Assembly: GCA_902616005.1 (NCBI GenBank)
Contig: CACMRG010000014.1
Span: 1 to 40,791, forward strand
DNA: 40,791 bases
Direction: 5' to 3'
DNA from: an uncultured SAR116 cluster alpha proteobacterium
Lineage (GTDB): Bacteria; Pseudomonadota; Alphaproteobacteria; Puniceispirillales; Marisalimonadaceae
Shown: one piece after another, positions 24,804-33,147 of the stretch
How the letters are laid out: each line of letters starts with the position of its first letter
Numbering within the stretch: position 1 is the first letter of the stretch
Notes under the pieces: generated by a model
Told to the model about the DNA's origin: nothing
Seen by the model: only the letters and a program-made list of their open reading frames with translations
Database searches by the model: none
Made by a program: the position numbers and the translations under genes

Positions 24804-25016
24804 AAAACCTCTCAAGAATTAAAAATTTGAAATTCACATTTTCAATGAACCGATAAGTCTTATATTATAAACAAACTAAAAGAAAAAGTAATTATATTTT
24901 CTAGATTTTAAAATTAGAAAATTATTATTTTTTTTATTTGTAAAATATTTAAAATTGAAACCTTAGTAACAATAATCTATTAATAATTATATATAATTTA
25001 ATTTATGGAGATTTAA
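24804..25016. other. Longest intergenic gap of the window
   Basis: A divergent gap of about 210 bases between the quinone oxidoreductase and sodB. It is very AT-rich. Apart from the candidate sodB promoter at 24955-24983 and the ribosome sites next to each start, I see no hairpin, small gene or repeat that stands out. Confidence 0.7.
24955..24983 (+). promoter_or_regulatory. Candidate sigma-70 promoter of sodB operon
   Basis: TTGAAA (24955-24960) and TATTAA (24978-24983) are separated by 17 bases, close to the -35 and -10 consensus. They lie 33 bases upstream of the sodB start, which has a GGAG ribosome site at 25007-25010. In DNA this AT-rich such matches can occur by chance. Confidence 0.45.
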
Positions 25017-25616
25017 ATGACTTTAGAATTGAACGACCTTCCATATTCTCATGACGCACTCGAGTCAAATGGAATGAGCAAAGAAACACTTGAATTTCAT
25101 CATGATATTCATCACAAAGCATATGTTGATAATGGAAACAAATTACTATCTGGTACTGAATGGGAAAACAAATCATTAGAAGAAATTATCAAAGGAAATT
25201 ATGACAGTTCAAACGTTGCACAAAATGGTATATTTAACAATGTTTCACAACATTGGAATCATACTCAATTTTGGGAAATGATGGGCCCATCTAATAATAA
25301 TATGCCAAGTGAGTTAGAAAAAATACTTACAGATCAATTTGGAAGTATAGAAAAATTTAAAAGCGCTTTTTGTGATGCTGGTGCCACACAGTTTGGCTCA
25401 GGTTGGTGCTGGCTTGTGAAAGAGACTGACGGATCAATTAAAATTACTAAAACAGAAAATGGCGTAAATCCACTATGTTTCAATCAGACAGCATTATTAG
25501 GTTGCGATGTTTGGGAACACTCTTATTACATTGATTTTAGAAATAAAAGACCTGCTTATTTAGAGAATTTTTTAAATAAACTTGTTGATTGGGAAAATGT
25601 AGCATCTAGAATGTAA
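25017..25616 (+). CDS. sodB: Iron/manganese superoxide dismutase
   Basis: A 199-residue Fe/Mn superoxide dismutase. Metal ligands are H28 (LEFHHDIHHKAY), H82 (QHWNHTQFW), and the aspartate and histidine of DVWEHSYY. Q78, directly before HWNH, takes the position of the second-sphere glutamine of iron enzymes, so an iron form is more likely than manganese. No signal peptide is present, so it is cytosolic. It heads a plus-strand run with a PuuD-like membrane protein, mtnP and apt. Confidence 0.95.
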   Translation: MTLELNDLPYSHDALESNGMSKETLEFHHDIHHKAYVDNGNKLLSGTEWENKSLEEIIKGNYDSSNVAQNGIFNNVSQHWNHTQFWEMMGPSNNNMPSELEKILTDQFGSIEKFKSAFCDAGATQFGSGWCWLVKETDGSIKITKTENGVNPLCFNQTALLGCDVWEHSYYIDFRNKRPAYLENFLNKLVDWENVASRM

Positions 25617-25637
25617 ATATTTAAATAAGTATGTAAC

Positions 25638-26222
25638 ATGTTGAAAATATTAACAGAATTAAAAATCACGATATCAGTATCTTTTTTAATAGCATTTATT
25701 TTTATTATATTTTTAGCCAAAAATGGCCAATTTGATCAAGCGGCATTCAACATGTGGTTGTTCAGATGGTTTCATGTAATTTCAGGAATTATGTGGGTTG
25801 GAGTTTTATACTATTTTAACTTTGTTCAAATTCCAAATATGAATAAAATTCCAGATGAACAAAAACCTGCGATAAGTAAAGTAATTGCTCCAGCGGCTCT
25901 CTTTTGGTTTAGATGGGGTGCACTTGTTACAGTAATAACGGGATTAATATTAGCTTATTTAAATGGATATTTACATCAAGCAATGACCTTTTCAGGGGGT
26001 TTTTGGGCTATTGGTGTTGGAATGTGGTTAGGAATAATTATGTTAATCAATGTGTGGGGCGTTATTTGGCCAAACCAAAAAAGAGCACTAGGTATAATTA
26101 AAGTGGATGCAGATACAAAAGCTAAAGCTACAAAAAAAGCAATGTTATTTTCAAGAACGAATACACTTTTATCTATTCCGATGTTAGTGGGAATGACAGT
26201 CGCACAAAATCCATTCTATTAA
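25638..26222 (+). CDS. Short PuuD / urate-oxidase-N-like membrane protein
   Basis: A 194-residue integral membrane protein with about five hydrophobic segments. WLFRWFHVISGIMWVGVLYY (about 39-58) and FSGGFWAIGVGMWLGIIMLI resemble the membrane domain of PuuD urate hydroxylases. Those proteins are about twice as long and end in a cytochrome c domain. Here the protein stops after the membrane part and no CxxCH haem motif is present. Haem-binding histidines may remain (for example in RWFHV). It stands 6 bases upstream of mtnP, so it is part of that operon. Urate oxidation is not supported; the function is unknown. Confidence 0.7.
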   Translation: MLKILTELKITISVSFLIAFIFIIFLAKNGQFDQAAFNMWLFRWFHVISGIMWVGVLYYFNFVQIPNMNKIPDEQKPAISKVIAPAALFWFRWGALVTVITGLILAYLNGYLHQAMTFSGGFWAIGVGMWLGIIMLINVWGVIWPNQKRALGIIKVDADTKAKATKKAMLFSRTNTLLSIPMLVGMTVAQNPFY

Positions 26223-26228
26223 GTTATT

Positions 26229-27101
26229 ATGAAAGTTAAAATTGGAATAATTGGTGGGTCAGGAGTATATAATCTAGATGGCCTAGAGAACCCTAACTGG
26301 ATAAGAGTAAAATCCCCATGGGGAAAAACATCTGATGATATCCTAACTGGAAATTTAAATGACATAGAACTAGCTTTTTTACCAAGGCATAGTAGAAATC
26401 ATAATATTTCTCCAAGTGATATTCCTTATCAGGCTAATATAGATGCATTAAAAAGACTCGAAGTGACTGATATAATATCAGTTTCTGCTTGTGGCAGCCT
26501 TAACGAAAATTATAAACCTGGTGATTTTGTATTGGTAGATCAATATATTGACAGAACTTTTAAAAGAGAAAAAAGTTTTTTTGGAGCTGGTTGTGTTGCC
26601 CACGTAAGTATGGCTCATCCTACCTGTGAGAGATTAAGTGATTTACTATTTCAATCTGGAAAAAAAATTAATCTAAATATTTTTAAGGGTGGGACTTATT
26701 TAGCAATGGAAGGACCACAATTTTCTACATTGGCTGAGTCTTTACTTTACAAAAATGTATGGAATTGTGATATCATTGGAATGACAAATATGCCAGAAGC
26801 AAAATTAGCTAGAGAAGCTGAAATTTGTTATGCATCTTTGTCAATGGTTACTGACTTTGATTGCTGGCATCCAGACCATAATAAAGTTGAAGTGTCAGAT
26901 ATTATAAGAGTTTTAACTCAAAACTCATCGAATGCTCAATCATTGATTAAAGAACTTACAAGTAACATTCCTAAACAAAGAGAATTTTGTGAATATGGGT
27001 GCAATACAGCACTTGATAATGCAATAATTACTCCTTCACAATATAGAGATGAAGCTCTTGAAGTAAAACTAGATGCAATTTTAAAAAGAGTAAGTTCATA
27101 G
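26229..27101 (+). CDS. mtnP: S-methyl-5'-thioadenosine phosphorylase
   Basis: A 290-residue trimeric-type purine phosphorylase of the MTAP group, converting MTA and phosphate to adenine and 5-methylthioribose-1-phosphate. The signature elements are IGIIGGSGVYNLDGL (5-19), LPRHSRNHNISPSDIPYQAN (about 51-70, phosphate and ribose contacts), GTYLAMEGPQFSTLAES and TNMPEAKLAREAEICYASL. It sits between a PuuD-like gene (6-base gap) and apt (10-base gap), which recovers the adenine. The next step enzyme, MtnA, is encoded on the opposite strand at 29687-30775. Confidence 0.95.
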   Translation: MKVKIGIIGGSGVYNLDGLENPNWIRVKSPWGKTSDDILTGNLNDIELAFLPRHSRNHNISPSDIPYQANIDALKRLEVTDIISVSACGSLNENYKPGDFVLVDQYIDRTFKREKSFFGAGCVAHVSMAHPTCERLSDLLFQSGKKINLNIFKGGTYLAMEGPQFSTLAESLLYKNVWNCDIIGMTNMPEAKLAREAEICYASLSMVTDFDCWHPDHNKVEVSDIIRVLTQNSSNAQSLIKELTSNIPKQREFCEYGCNTALDNAIITPSQYRDEALEVKLDAILKRVSS

Positions 27102-27111
27102 AGGTTAATTA

Positions 27112-27642
27112 ATGAATAAAATTATAGAATCGATTAGAACGATACCTGATTTTCCAAAAAAAGGAATTATGTTTAGAGATGTGACAACTTTATTTAGTAA
27201 TCCCCAAGCTTTCCAAGAAACAATCAATGAAATATGTAGTTATTGGAAAAATAAAAATCTTACAAAAATAATTGGAATTGAGGCAAGAGGTTTTATCATA
27301 GGATCATGTGTTTCTTTAAAACTTGGGATGCCATTTATACCGATTAGAAAAAAAGGGAAACTTCCTCACCATACTATCGAAGAAAGCTATGAACTTGAGT
27401 ATGGAAAAGCAACAATTGAAATACATTCTGATGCATTAAACTCAAATGATAATGTGTTAATAATTGATGATTTAGTAGCTACAGGCGGGACAGCTTTAGC
27501 TGCAATATCATTAGTCAAAAGATTGGAAGCATCAGTATCTGGTTGTTCTTTTATTATTGATTTACCAGTTCTTGAAGGTAATAAGAAAATATCAGATTTA
27601 GGTATTGAAGTTCAAACATTATGTGAATTCTCAGGACATTAA
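27112..27642 (+). CDS. apt: Adenine phosphoribosyltransferase
   Basis: A 176-residue type I phosphoribosyltransferase. The N-terminal IRTIPDFPKKGIMFRDVTTL (about 9-28) is diagnostic of Apt, GIEARGFIIG follows, and the PRPP loop is VLIIDDLVATGGTA (about 118-131). It turns adenine and PRPP into AMP, salvaging the adenine freed by MtnP upstream. It is the last gene of the plus-strand run and ends 3 bases from the convergent aldolase gene. Confidence 0.96.
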   Translation: MNKIIESIRTIPDFPKKGIMFRDVTTLFSNPQAFQETINEICSYWKNKNLTKIIGIEARGFIIGSCVSLKLGMPFIPIRKKGKLPHHTIEESYELEYGKATIEIHSDALNSNDNVLIIDDLVATGGTALAAISLVKRLEASVSGCSFIIDLPVLEGNKKISDLGIEVQTLCEFSGH

Positions 27643-27645
27643 TAA

Positions 27646-29685
27646 TTATCTTAAACTAGATTCAATATTTCCGCCGTCTATTGTAAAAACATGAGCTGTA
27701 GTTTTTTTAGATTTAACTAAAGATAAAAAACCTTTAGCAACATCCTCTGCTAAAACTTCTTTTTTCAATAAGTTACCTTTCATATACTTTTCTTCAGAAA
27801 CCCCTCTACTTTTTGATCTAGCTTTAATAAGTTTATCATTTAATAATCCAGATTTAATTTTATCTGCATTAATTCCATTTACCTTTATTTTATACTTTCC
27901 TAATTCTAAAGCTAATTGTTTAACTAAAAAAAATAATGACGATTTGGGTAACCCGTAAGAGCCAAAATTCATTCCAGGATTTACCGCTTGTTTGGTTACA
28001 TTAAATATAATATCACCACCTGAATTTTGATCTATTAAAACTTTTGAAACAAGTTGAGATAAATTGTAATGTGCAAAAAAATTAATTTCAAAACTTTTTC
28101 TAAGTAACTTCTCGTCAAGCTCAACAAATGGTTTTTCTATAGCTATGCCAGCATTAGAGATTAATATATCTACACCTCCAAAATAATTTAAACAATGTTT
28201 CATAACATTTTTTAGATCTCTTTGTTTTGTAATATCTGCAACTAAACTATAAGATTCATTTTTAATTTGCGATGCAGTCTCATTCAAAGATTTTTTATTA
28301 ATATCAATCAAGAATAAATTAGCACCGTTTTCAGAAAATATTTTAGAAACTTCTCTTCCAATTGTTCCTCCAGCTCCCGTAACCATAACAATCTTACCAT
28401 TCAAAGATTTTGGCTTGCTTAATTTTAACTTTGCTTGTTCTAGGGACCAATACTCCATTTGAAAATGCTGATTATCATTTATTGGAAAATAACCACCAAA
28501 TTCATTGCATTTAGACATTACTTTAATATTTTGTAACCCAATATCCCCAGCAATAATTGAACTTCTTTTATTTGAGCCAATACCAATTAAACCAATACCT
28601 TTAACCCAAGCAATATTTGGAGTTGGATCCAACATAACATATGAAGCTTTTTGCTTTACACTATTTGCTTTAAAATATTTTATATAGTTTTTTTTATAAG
28701 CAATTATTTTTTCTGATATTTCAACGTCAAATTTATTTTCTGAGAAATCTAAAATTATTGGTGCTTTTTTGATTCTTATAACATGATCTGGAGAGGCGAC
28801 CCCTTTTTTACTTAATTGAAGTAAATCTTTTCTTTCCATAAAGTTTAATGCAAAACTATCGTTTCTCAAATCAAATACAGGAGAATAACTGGCATCATTA
28901 CTATGTTTAAGAATATTTTTTTTGAATATGGAAATAAAATCTTGATAATTAAAATTTATTTTCTTAACCGATTTAGCTTTATAGATTTTTTTATTTTTGC
29001 TTAAAAAAATATCTAATTTATTTGAATGCTCAATAACTTTTTCATAAGATAATTTAGCTGTATCACCCCATGTAAAATACCCATGATTAACAAGAAGCAT
29101 CGCTTCAACACCCTTGTTTTTTTCATATATTTCAATAGCTTTTTTGGATAATTTAAAACCTGGCATTATATAAGGAACAATACAAAATTTATTTCCAAAG
29201 ACTTCTTCTGTAATTTCTTTGTAATTTTTTAAATTTGCTAATACTAAAAAAGGAGTTGCATGTGTGTGATCAACAAACTTATGAGGCAAGAATGCATGTA
29301 ATAGTGTTTCTACAGATGGATTAGGTGACGAAGACAACATTAAGTTTGCACGTTGTAAGTTGACCATATCTTCATCTGACAATGAGTTTAAATTTCTGAA
29401 TTTTAATAATGGATCTAATCTAACTGCTGGCAATCCTGCGGACTCAATTGTATCCAAATCCCATCCAGACCCTTTTATACATAAAACATCAATCTTATTT
29501 CCAAAAATATCCTCTTGTACTGTTTTACATGAGGTGTTACCTCCTCCATGCATAACTAAATCAGGTATTTTACCTATAATTCTAGAACTATAAACACGAG
29601 TACCCAAATCATAGCTAAATAAAGAATTATTGATCTTTTTTACATATGAATTTTTATCTTTTTCATTCCATAAATTTTTAAACAT
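27646..29685 (-). CDS. Fused class II aldolase / short-chain dehydrogenase
   Basis: A 679-residue two-domain enzyme. Residues about 1-400 are a class II (FucA/RhaD-type) aldolase: H140 and H142 (VDHTHATP) and H201 (VNHGYFTW) are the likely metal ligands, with E126 (PSVETLLH) as candidate catalytic acid. Residues about 428-679 are an SDR domain with TGAGGTIG (436-443), NAG (511-513) and the Y577-x3-K581 pair. The usual serine is threonine (T564). Similar fusions act on rhamnulose-1-phosphate and lactaldehyde. Here the start is 1 base after the mtnA stop, so the likely substrate is 5-methylthioribulose-1-phosphate, split to dihydroxyacetone phosphate and methylthioacetaldehyde, with the SDR domain oxidising or reducing the aldehyde. 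The domains are seen; the substrate is inferred. Confidence 0.9.
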   Translation of the reverse strand: MFKNLWNEKDKNSYVKKINNSLFSYDLGTRVYSSRIIGKIPDLVMHGGGNTSCKTVQEDIFGNKIDVLCIKGSGWDLDTIESAGLPAVRLDPLLKFRNLNSLSDEDMVNLQRANLMLSSSPNPSVETLLHAFLPHKFVDHTHATPFLVLANLKNYKEITEEVFGNKFCIVPYIMPGFKLSKKAIEIYEKNKGVEAMLLVNHGYFTWGDTAKLSYEKVIEHSNKLDIFLSKNKKIYKAKSVKKINFNYQDFISIFKKNILKHSNDASYSPVFDLRNDSFALNFMERKDLLQLSKKGVASPDHVIRIKKAPIILDFSENKFDVEISEKIIAYKKNYIKYFKANSVKQKASYVMLDPTPNIAWVKGIGLIGIGSNKRSSIIAGDIGLQNIKVMSKCNEFGGYFPINDNQHFQMEYWSLEQAKLKLSKPKSLNGKIVMVTGAGGTIGREVSKIFSENGANLFLIDINKKSLNETASQIKNESYSLVADITKQRDLKNVMKHCLNYFGGVDILISNAGIAIEKPFVELDEKLLRKSFEINFFAHYNLSQLVSKVLIDQNSGGDIIFNVTKQAVNPGMNFGSYGLPKSSLFFLVKQLALELGKYKIKVNGINADKIKSGLLNDKLIKARSKSRGVSEEKYMKGNLLKKEVLAEDVAKGFLSLVKSKKTTAHVFTIDGGNIESSLR

Positions 29686-29686
29686 A

Positions 29687-30775
29687 TTATTTTATTAACT
29701 CTTTTAATTTTTTTAAAGAATTTTCATCTGCTTGATAAACACCATAATCTGTAATTAACCCGGAAACTAATCTCGATGGAGTTACATCAAAGGCAGGATT
29801 TCTACAAGAAATTTCAGCTAATGATATATTTACTTTTTCAATATTATTACCTTCTAATAGTCCTTGTACATGAGAAACTTCTTCATGACTTCTTTCTTCA
29901 ATTGGTATTTCTGTTAAACCATTTTTTAAATTCCAATCAATTGTTGAATTTGGTAATGCTACATAGAATGGGATATTATTATCTTTTGCAGACAGAGCTT
30001 TTAAATAAGTTCCAATTTTATTGCATACATCTCCAGTAGACGTTGTTCTGTCTGAACCAACTAAAACCATATCAATTTCACCATGTTGCATCAAATGTCC
30101 ACCTGCATTGTCAACTATTAGATCATGACTAATGTTATTATGATTTAATTCCCATGCTGTTAATTGTGCACCTTGGTTCCTTGGTCTCGTTTCATCTACA
30201 AAAACATGAACTTCTATACCTTTTTTTTGTGCATGATAGATTGGAGAAGTCGCAGTGCCCCAATCTACAGTTGCAAGCCACCCAGCATTACAATGAGTTA
30301 ATATATTAATCTTATTTGACTTTTTCTTTTTTAATATTTCTTGAATAATATTTAAACCATTTTCTCCTATTTTTTTATTTGAAATTATATCATGTTCAAA
30401 AATTTCATCAGCTTTTTTAAAAGCATGTTCTGTAATATCATTATCATTTACTAATAACAGTGTCTTTTTCATTTCTTCTAATGCCCAAAATAAATTTACA
30501 GCTGTTGGTCGAGTTTCTAATAAACTACTACAAATCACTTCAAGATCATTTTTTTTATATCCTGATAACAAAGAGACGGCTACACCATACGCTGCAGTAA
30601 CACCTATAAGAGGAGCGCCCCTGACAAGCATATCTTTAATGGCAACACAAAAATCATTTAATTTTTTAAGTTCAATAATTTTAAATTCATGAGGAAGAGT
30701 TCTTTGATCAATTATAAAAACTTGTTTTTTTTTATTTCTCCAAATAGAAGTGTAATGTTTTCCATTAACTATCAT
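29687..30775 (-). CDS. mtnA: 5-Methylthioribose-1-phosphate isomerase
   Basis: A 362-residue MtnA of the eIF2B-like isomerase family. The catalytic cysteine is C162 (LTHCNAGWLATVDWG) and the aspartate is D242 (VGSDRTTSTGDVCNKIGTY), matching the spacing of known enzymes. RGAPLIGVTAAYG (52-64) is also typical. It converts 5-methylthioribose-1-phosphate, the product of MtnP, to 5-methylthioribulose-1-phosphate. It is the middle gene of an operon with the nucleosidase-like gene upstream (31-base gap) and the aldolase/SDR downstream (1-base gap). No mtnB, mtnC, mtnD or mtnE is seen. Confidence 0.96.
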   Translation of the reverse strand: MIVNGKHYTSIWRNKKKQVFIIDQRTLPHEFKIIELKKLNDFCVAIKDMLVRGAPLIGVTAAYGVAVSLLSGYKKNDLEVICSSLLETRPTAVNLFWALEEMKKTLLLVNDNDITEHAFKKADEIFEHDIISNKKIGENGLNIIQEILKKKKSNKINILTHCNAGWLATVDWGTATSPIYHAQKKGIEVHVFVDETRPRNQGAQLTAWELNHNNISHDLIVDNAGGHLMQHGEIDMVLVGSDRTTSTGDVCNKIGTYLKALSAKDNNIPFYVALPNSTIDWNLKNGLTEIPIEERSHEEVSHVQGLLEGNNIEKVNISLAEISCRNPAFDVTPSRLVSGLITDYGVYQADENSLKKLKELIK

Positions 30776-30806
30776 GTTATGTCTATACTAACTTATTGTT
30801 TAAAAA

Positions 30807-31343
30807 CTAATTTATATTATTATTTTTACATATTTCTAACAATTTTTTTTTAAATAATTCTGCTCCAACGAGAAGTTCTTTAGACCAATATTTTAAACTA
30901 TTTTCGTCAGCATAATCAGATACAAATTTGTAACATGCAAAATCAATATTAAATTTTTGAGAAAATTTTGCATATACGTAAGATTCCATATCAACTAAAT
31001 CCGAGTGAATTTTTATATCATCTATTAATACAGATTCACCTGTAGAACAGGACAACCCGTCCTTATTTATTATTATTTTCCTAGATGTTGAAAAAGAAAC
31101 TCTATCATAAAAAGATGTGACTTTAATTAATCCGGACAATTTTTTGTTAATGGCTCCAGCAGAACCATAATTTATTATAAACAAAGGTTTGAATTTTAAA
31201 TATGAATCGTATATCGCAAAAGATGCATTAATCTTTCCAACACCTGTGTAAATTACATTAAAGTCATTTAAGAAATTTTTTGGTAATTCTTTTTTTAAAG
31301 CAACTAAAATTAAGATATCTTTTTTTTTTATATTCTTTTTCAT
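30807..31343 (-). CDS. Small MTA/SAH nucleosidase-like protein
   Basis: A 178-residue protein of the purine nucleosidase fold, shorter than normal MTA/SAH nucleosidases (about 230). The catalytic residues can be matched: E19 (ALKKEL), E120 (LVDMESYVYA) and D143 (FVSDYAD). YTGVGKINASFAIYD (about 32-46) and INYGSAGAINKKL are the glycine-rich phosphate-side motifs. Roughly 50 residues are missing from the middle. It may split MTA, SAH or a related nucleoside. It is the first gene of the mtnA/aldolase operon, and its start is divergent from the amidase gene. Confidence 0.78.
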   Translation of the reverse strand: MKKNIKKKDILILVALKKELPKNFLNDFNVIYTGVGKINASFAIYDSYLKFKPLFIINYGSAGAINKKLSGLIKVTSFYDRVSFSTSRKIIINKDGLSCSTGESVLIDDIKIHSDLVDMESYVYAKFSQKFNIDFACYKFVSDYADENSLKYWSKELLVGAELFKKKLLEICKNNNIN

Positions 31344-31360
31344 TATATCAAGAATATATT

Positions 31361-31397
31361 TTAATTTAAAATTTAATAATATCTAATTTTAAATTAA
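31361..31397. promoter_or_regulatory. 13-bp perfect inverted repeat between nucleosidase and amidase genes
   Basis: TTAATTTAAAATT (31361-31373) and AATTTTAAATTAA (31385-31397) are perfect inverted copies with an 11-base spacer. They fill most of the 63-base divergent gap and end 9 bases before the amidase start. The repeat is entirely A and T, so chance is a concern, but the position suits an operator or overlapping promoters. Confidence 0.35.
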
Positions 31398-31406
31398 TAT
31401 GAATAT

Positions 31407-32555
31407 ATGACTTACTTGGTACCACATTCTCCTAAAAAAGAAATTTGTATATCTAACAGTGGTGACTTATCAGGCATGACTTTTTTATGTAAAGATATGT
31501 GTGACATTAAAGGATTCAAATCTTCATGTGGAAATCCTGATTTTTATAAACACTCTGCAGTAGCTTTAGATTACGCTCCATTTTTAAAAAAAATTCTTAA
31601 TGAAGGTGCAATTTTAAAGGGAATTACAATTTGCGATGAATTTTTTTATTCAATTATTGGAGAAAACAAACATTATGGCACACCTGAGAATTTAAATTCA
31701 CCGAACTGTGTTCCTGGAGGGTCAAGCTCAGGTTCAGCAGCTGCTCTTACAAATCATGATTTTGATTTTACAATTGGAACTGACACGGGTGGTTCAGTAA
31801 GAGTTCCTGCTTCTTTTTGTGGTGTTTATGGATTCAGACCAACTCATGGAAGAATTGATCTCAATAAAGTTCATCCAATGGCAGAAAGTTTTGATACTTT
31901 GGGATGGTTTTCAAATAATACATCAAACATGCTTAAATTAGGAAAGTTATTTTTTAATAACTTTAAAGAAACTAGAATAGAACATAAAAATATTTTAATT
32001 CCAATTGATATTGTAGATGATTTAGATCAAGATATTAAATCTCAATTTTATAATTATTGTGAATATAAGTTTAAAAATTTAAAAAATATAAAATTGTTCA
32101 ATTTTGATAAATCTGAATTAGCAGATTGTTTTAGAGTTATACAAGGTTACGAAATTAAATTAAATATTTTACCATGGATTAAAAAATATAACCCTAACAT
32201 ATCTAATGAAATAGATTCTAGATTTAAAATGGCTGAAAATATTACCAAAAGTATGTACAATGATGCAGTAGATATGAGAAAAAAGTTAATCTTAGAAACA
32301 GATCATAATTTACCTTTTGATTCATTCTTAATCTTTCCAACTACTCCATTTTCATCTCCTATTAAGGGGCAATCTGATGAAAATTTAGCTGAGTTGAGAA
32401 AAAAAGTTATGGAATTTACGTGTATAGGAGGTTTATTATCAAGACCTCAAATAAATATTCCAAAGTTTACCGGCAAAACTGGACCTATAGGATTATCTGT
32501 TCTAGGTAATAAAAATACAGATGAAATCATGTTAAAAAATTTAAACTTATTTTAG
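31407..32555 (+). CDS. Amidase-signature hydrolase, AMI1-like
   Basis: A 382-residue amidase-signature enzyme, of the short form. The catalytic lysine lies in MTFLCKDMCDIKG near residue 28. The serine motif is VPGGSSSGSAAAL (about 104-116) and the nucleophile region GTDTGGSVRVPAS (about 126-138). The layout, including NKHYGTPENLNSPNC and PMAESFDTLGWF, resembles AMI1-type amidases that hydrolyse indole-3-acetamide and similar arylamides. It has no signal peptide. It is first in a plus-strand set with a carboxymuconolactone-decarboxylase-like gene (8-base gap) and an M19 dipeptidase relative. The substrate is unknown. Confidence 0.88.
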   Translation: MTYLVPHSPKKEICISNSGDLSGMTFLCKDMCDIKGFKSSCGNPDFYKHSAVALDYAPFLKKILNEGAILKGITICDEFFYSIIGENKHYGTPENLNSPNCVPGGSSSGSAAALTNHDFDFTIGTDTGGSVRVPASFCGVYGFRPTHGRIDLNKVHPMAESFDTLGWFSNNTSNMLKLGKLFFNNFKETRIEHKNILIPIDIVDDLDQDIKSQFYNYCEYKFKNLKNIKLFNFDKSELADCFRVIQGYEIKLNILPWIKKYNPNISNEIDSRFKMAENITKSMYNDAVDMRKKLILETDHNLPFDSFLIFPTTPFSSPIKGQSDENLAELRKKVMEFTCIGGLLSRPQINIPKFTGKTGPIGLSVLGNKNTDEIMLKNLNLF

Positions 32556-32563
32556 GAGGAATT

Positions 32564-33139
32564 ATGCAAAGATTAAATGATTGGACAGTTGAGGATTTAA
32601 ATGAAGAACAAAAAAAAGTTCATGATGAGATAGTAAATGGTCCAAGAGGAAGAGTTGTTGGGCCTTTGAGAATATGGCTAAACAATCCAAAACTTGCTAA
32701 AGTTGCACAACAAGTTGGAGCTTATGCACGTTATGGCACTAGCTTAGATAACTCTTTGTCAGAGTTAGCTATAATTACAACTGGACGTGTATGGTCATCC
32801 AAATTTGAATGGGAACACCATGCACCACTAGCAATAAAAGCTGGAATTGAAGAAAAACATGTAAATACAATTGCACAAGCAAAAAGACCAATTTTTGAAA
32901 ATCAAATTGAACAAATTGTTTTTGATTTTGCTGCTGAAAGCAATATTTTAAAAAATGTAAAAGATGATACTTTTGCAAATGCCCTTGAAAAGTTGGGACA
33001 AACAAGAGTTATTGATATAGTAGGAATATGTGGATATTACAGTTTAATATCTATGACTTTAAATGTTTTTAAAGTACCAAATGATACACCAAACTGGCCT
33101 TTACCTGAAATAAATGATTTCTCAAACATGTTAAAGTAA
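32564..33139 (+). CDS. Carboxymuconolactone decarboxylase-like protein
   Basis: A 191-residue all-helical protein of the carboxymuconolactone decarboxylase / AhpD superfamily. LSELAIITTGRVWSSKFEW (about 65-83) and EHHAPLAIKAGI (84-95) match the conserved helix pair with acid and histidine residues. The CxxC motif of AhpD peroxidase relatives is absent, so a decarboxylase or lyase-like use is more likely than thiol peroxidase. It has a strong AGGAGG ribosome site, and the M19 gene starts 8 bases after it. The substrate is unknown. Confidence 0.85.
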   Translation: MQRLNDWTVEDLNEEQKKVHDEIVNGPRGRVVGPLRIWLNNPKLAKVAQQVGAYARYGTSLDNSLSELAIITTGRVWSSKFEWEHHAPLAIKAGIEEKHVNTIAQAKRPIFENQIEQIVFDFAAESNILKNVKDDTFANALEKLGQTRVIDIVGICGYYSLISMTLNVFKVPNDTPNWPLPEINDFSNMLK

Positions 33140-33147
33140 TTAAAAAA

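Noticed and set aside
25638-26222. Functional urate hydroxylase puuD
   Set aside because: It is about half the usual length and has no CxxCH cytochrome c domain; no urate-pathway partners adjoin it.
26223-31406. SAM-type riboswitch controlling the MTA-salvage genes
   Set aside because: The gaps before mtnP (6 bases), mtnA (31 bases) and the nucleosidase gene (63 AT-only bases) are too short or too GC-poor to hold a known SAM aptamer.
32775-33005. 76-codon antisense open frame rich in Q, L, F and V
   Set aside because: It is the reverse strand of the CMD-like gene and its composition is an artefact of AT-rich codons.
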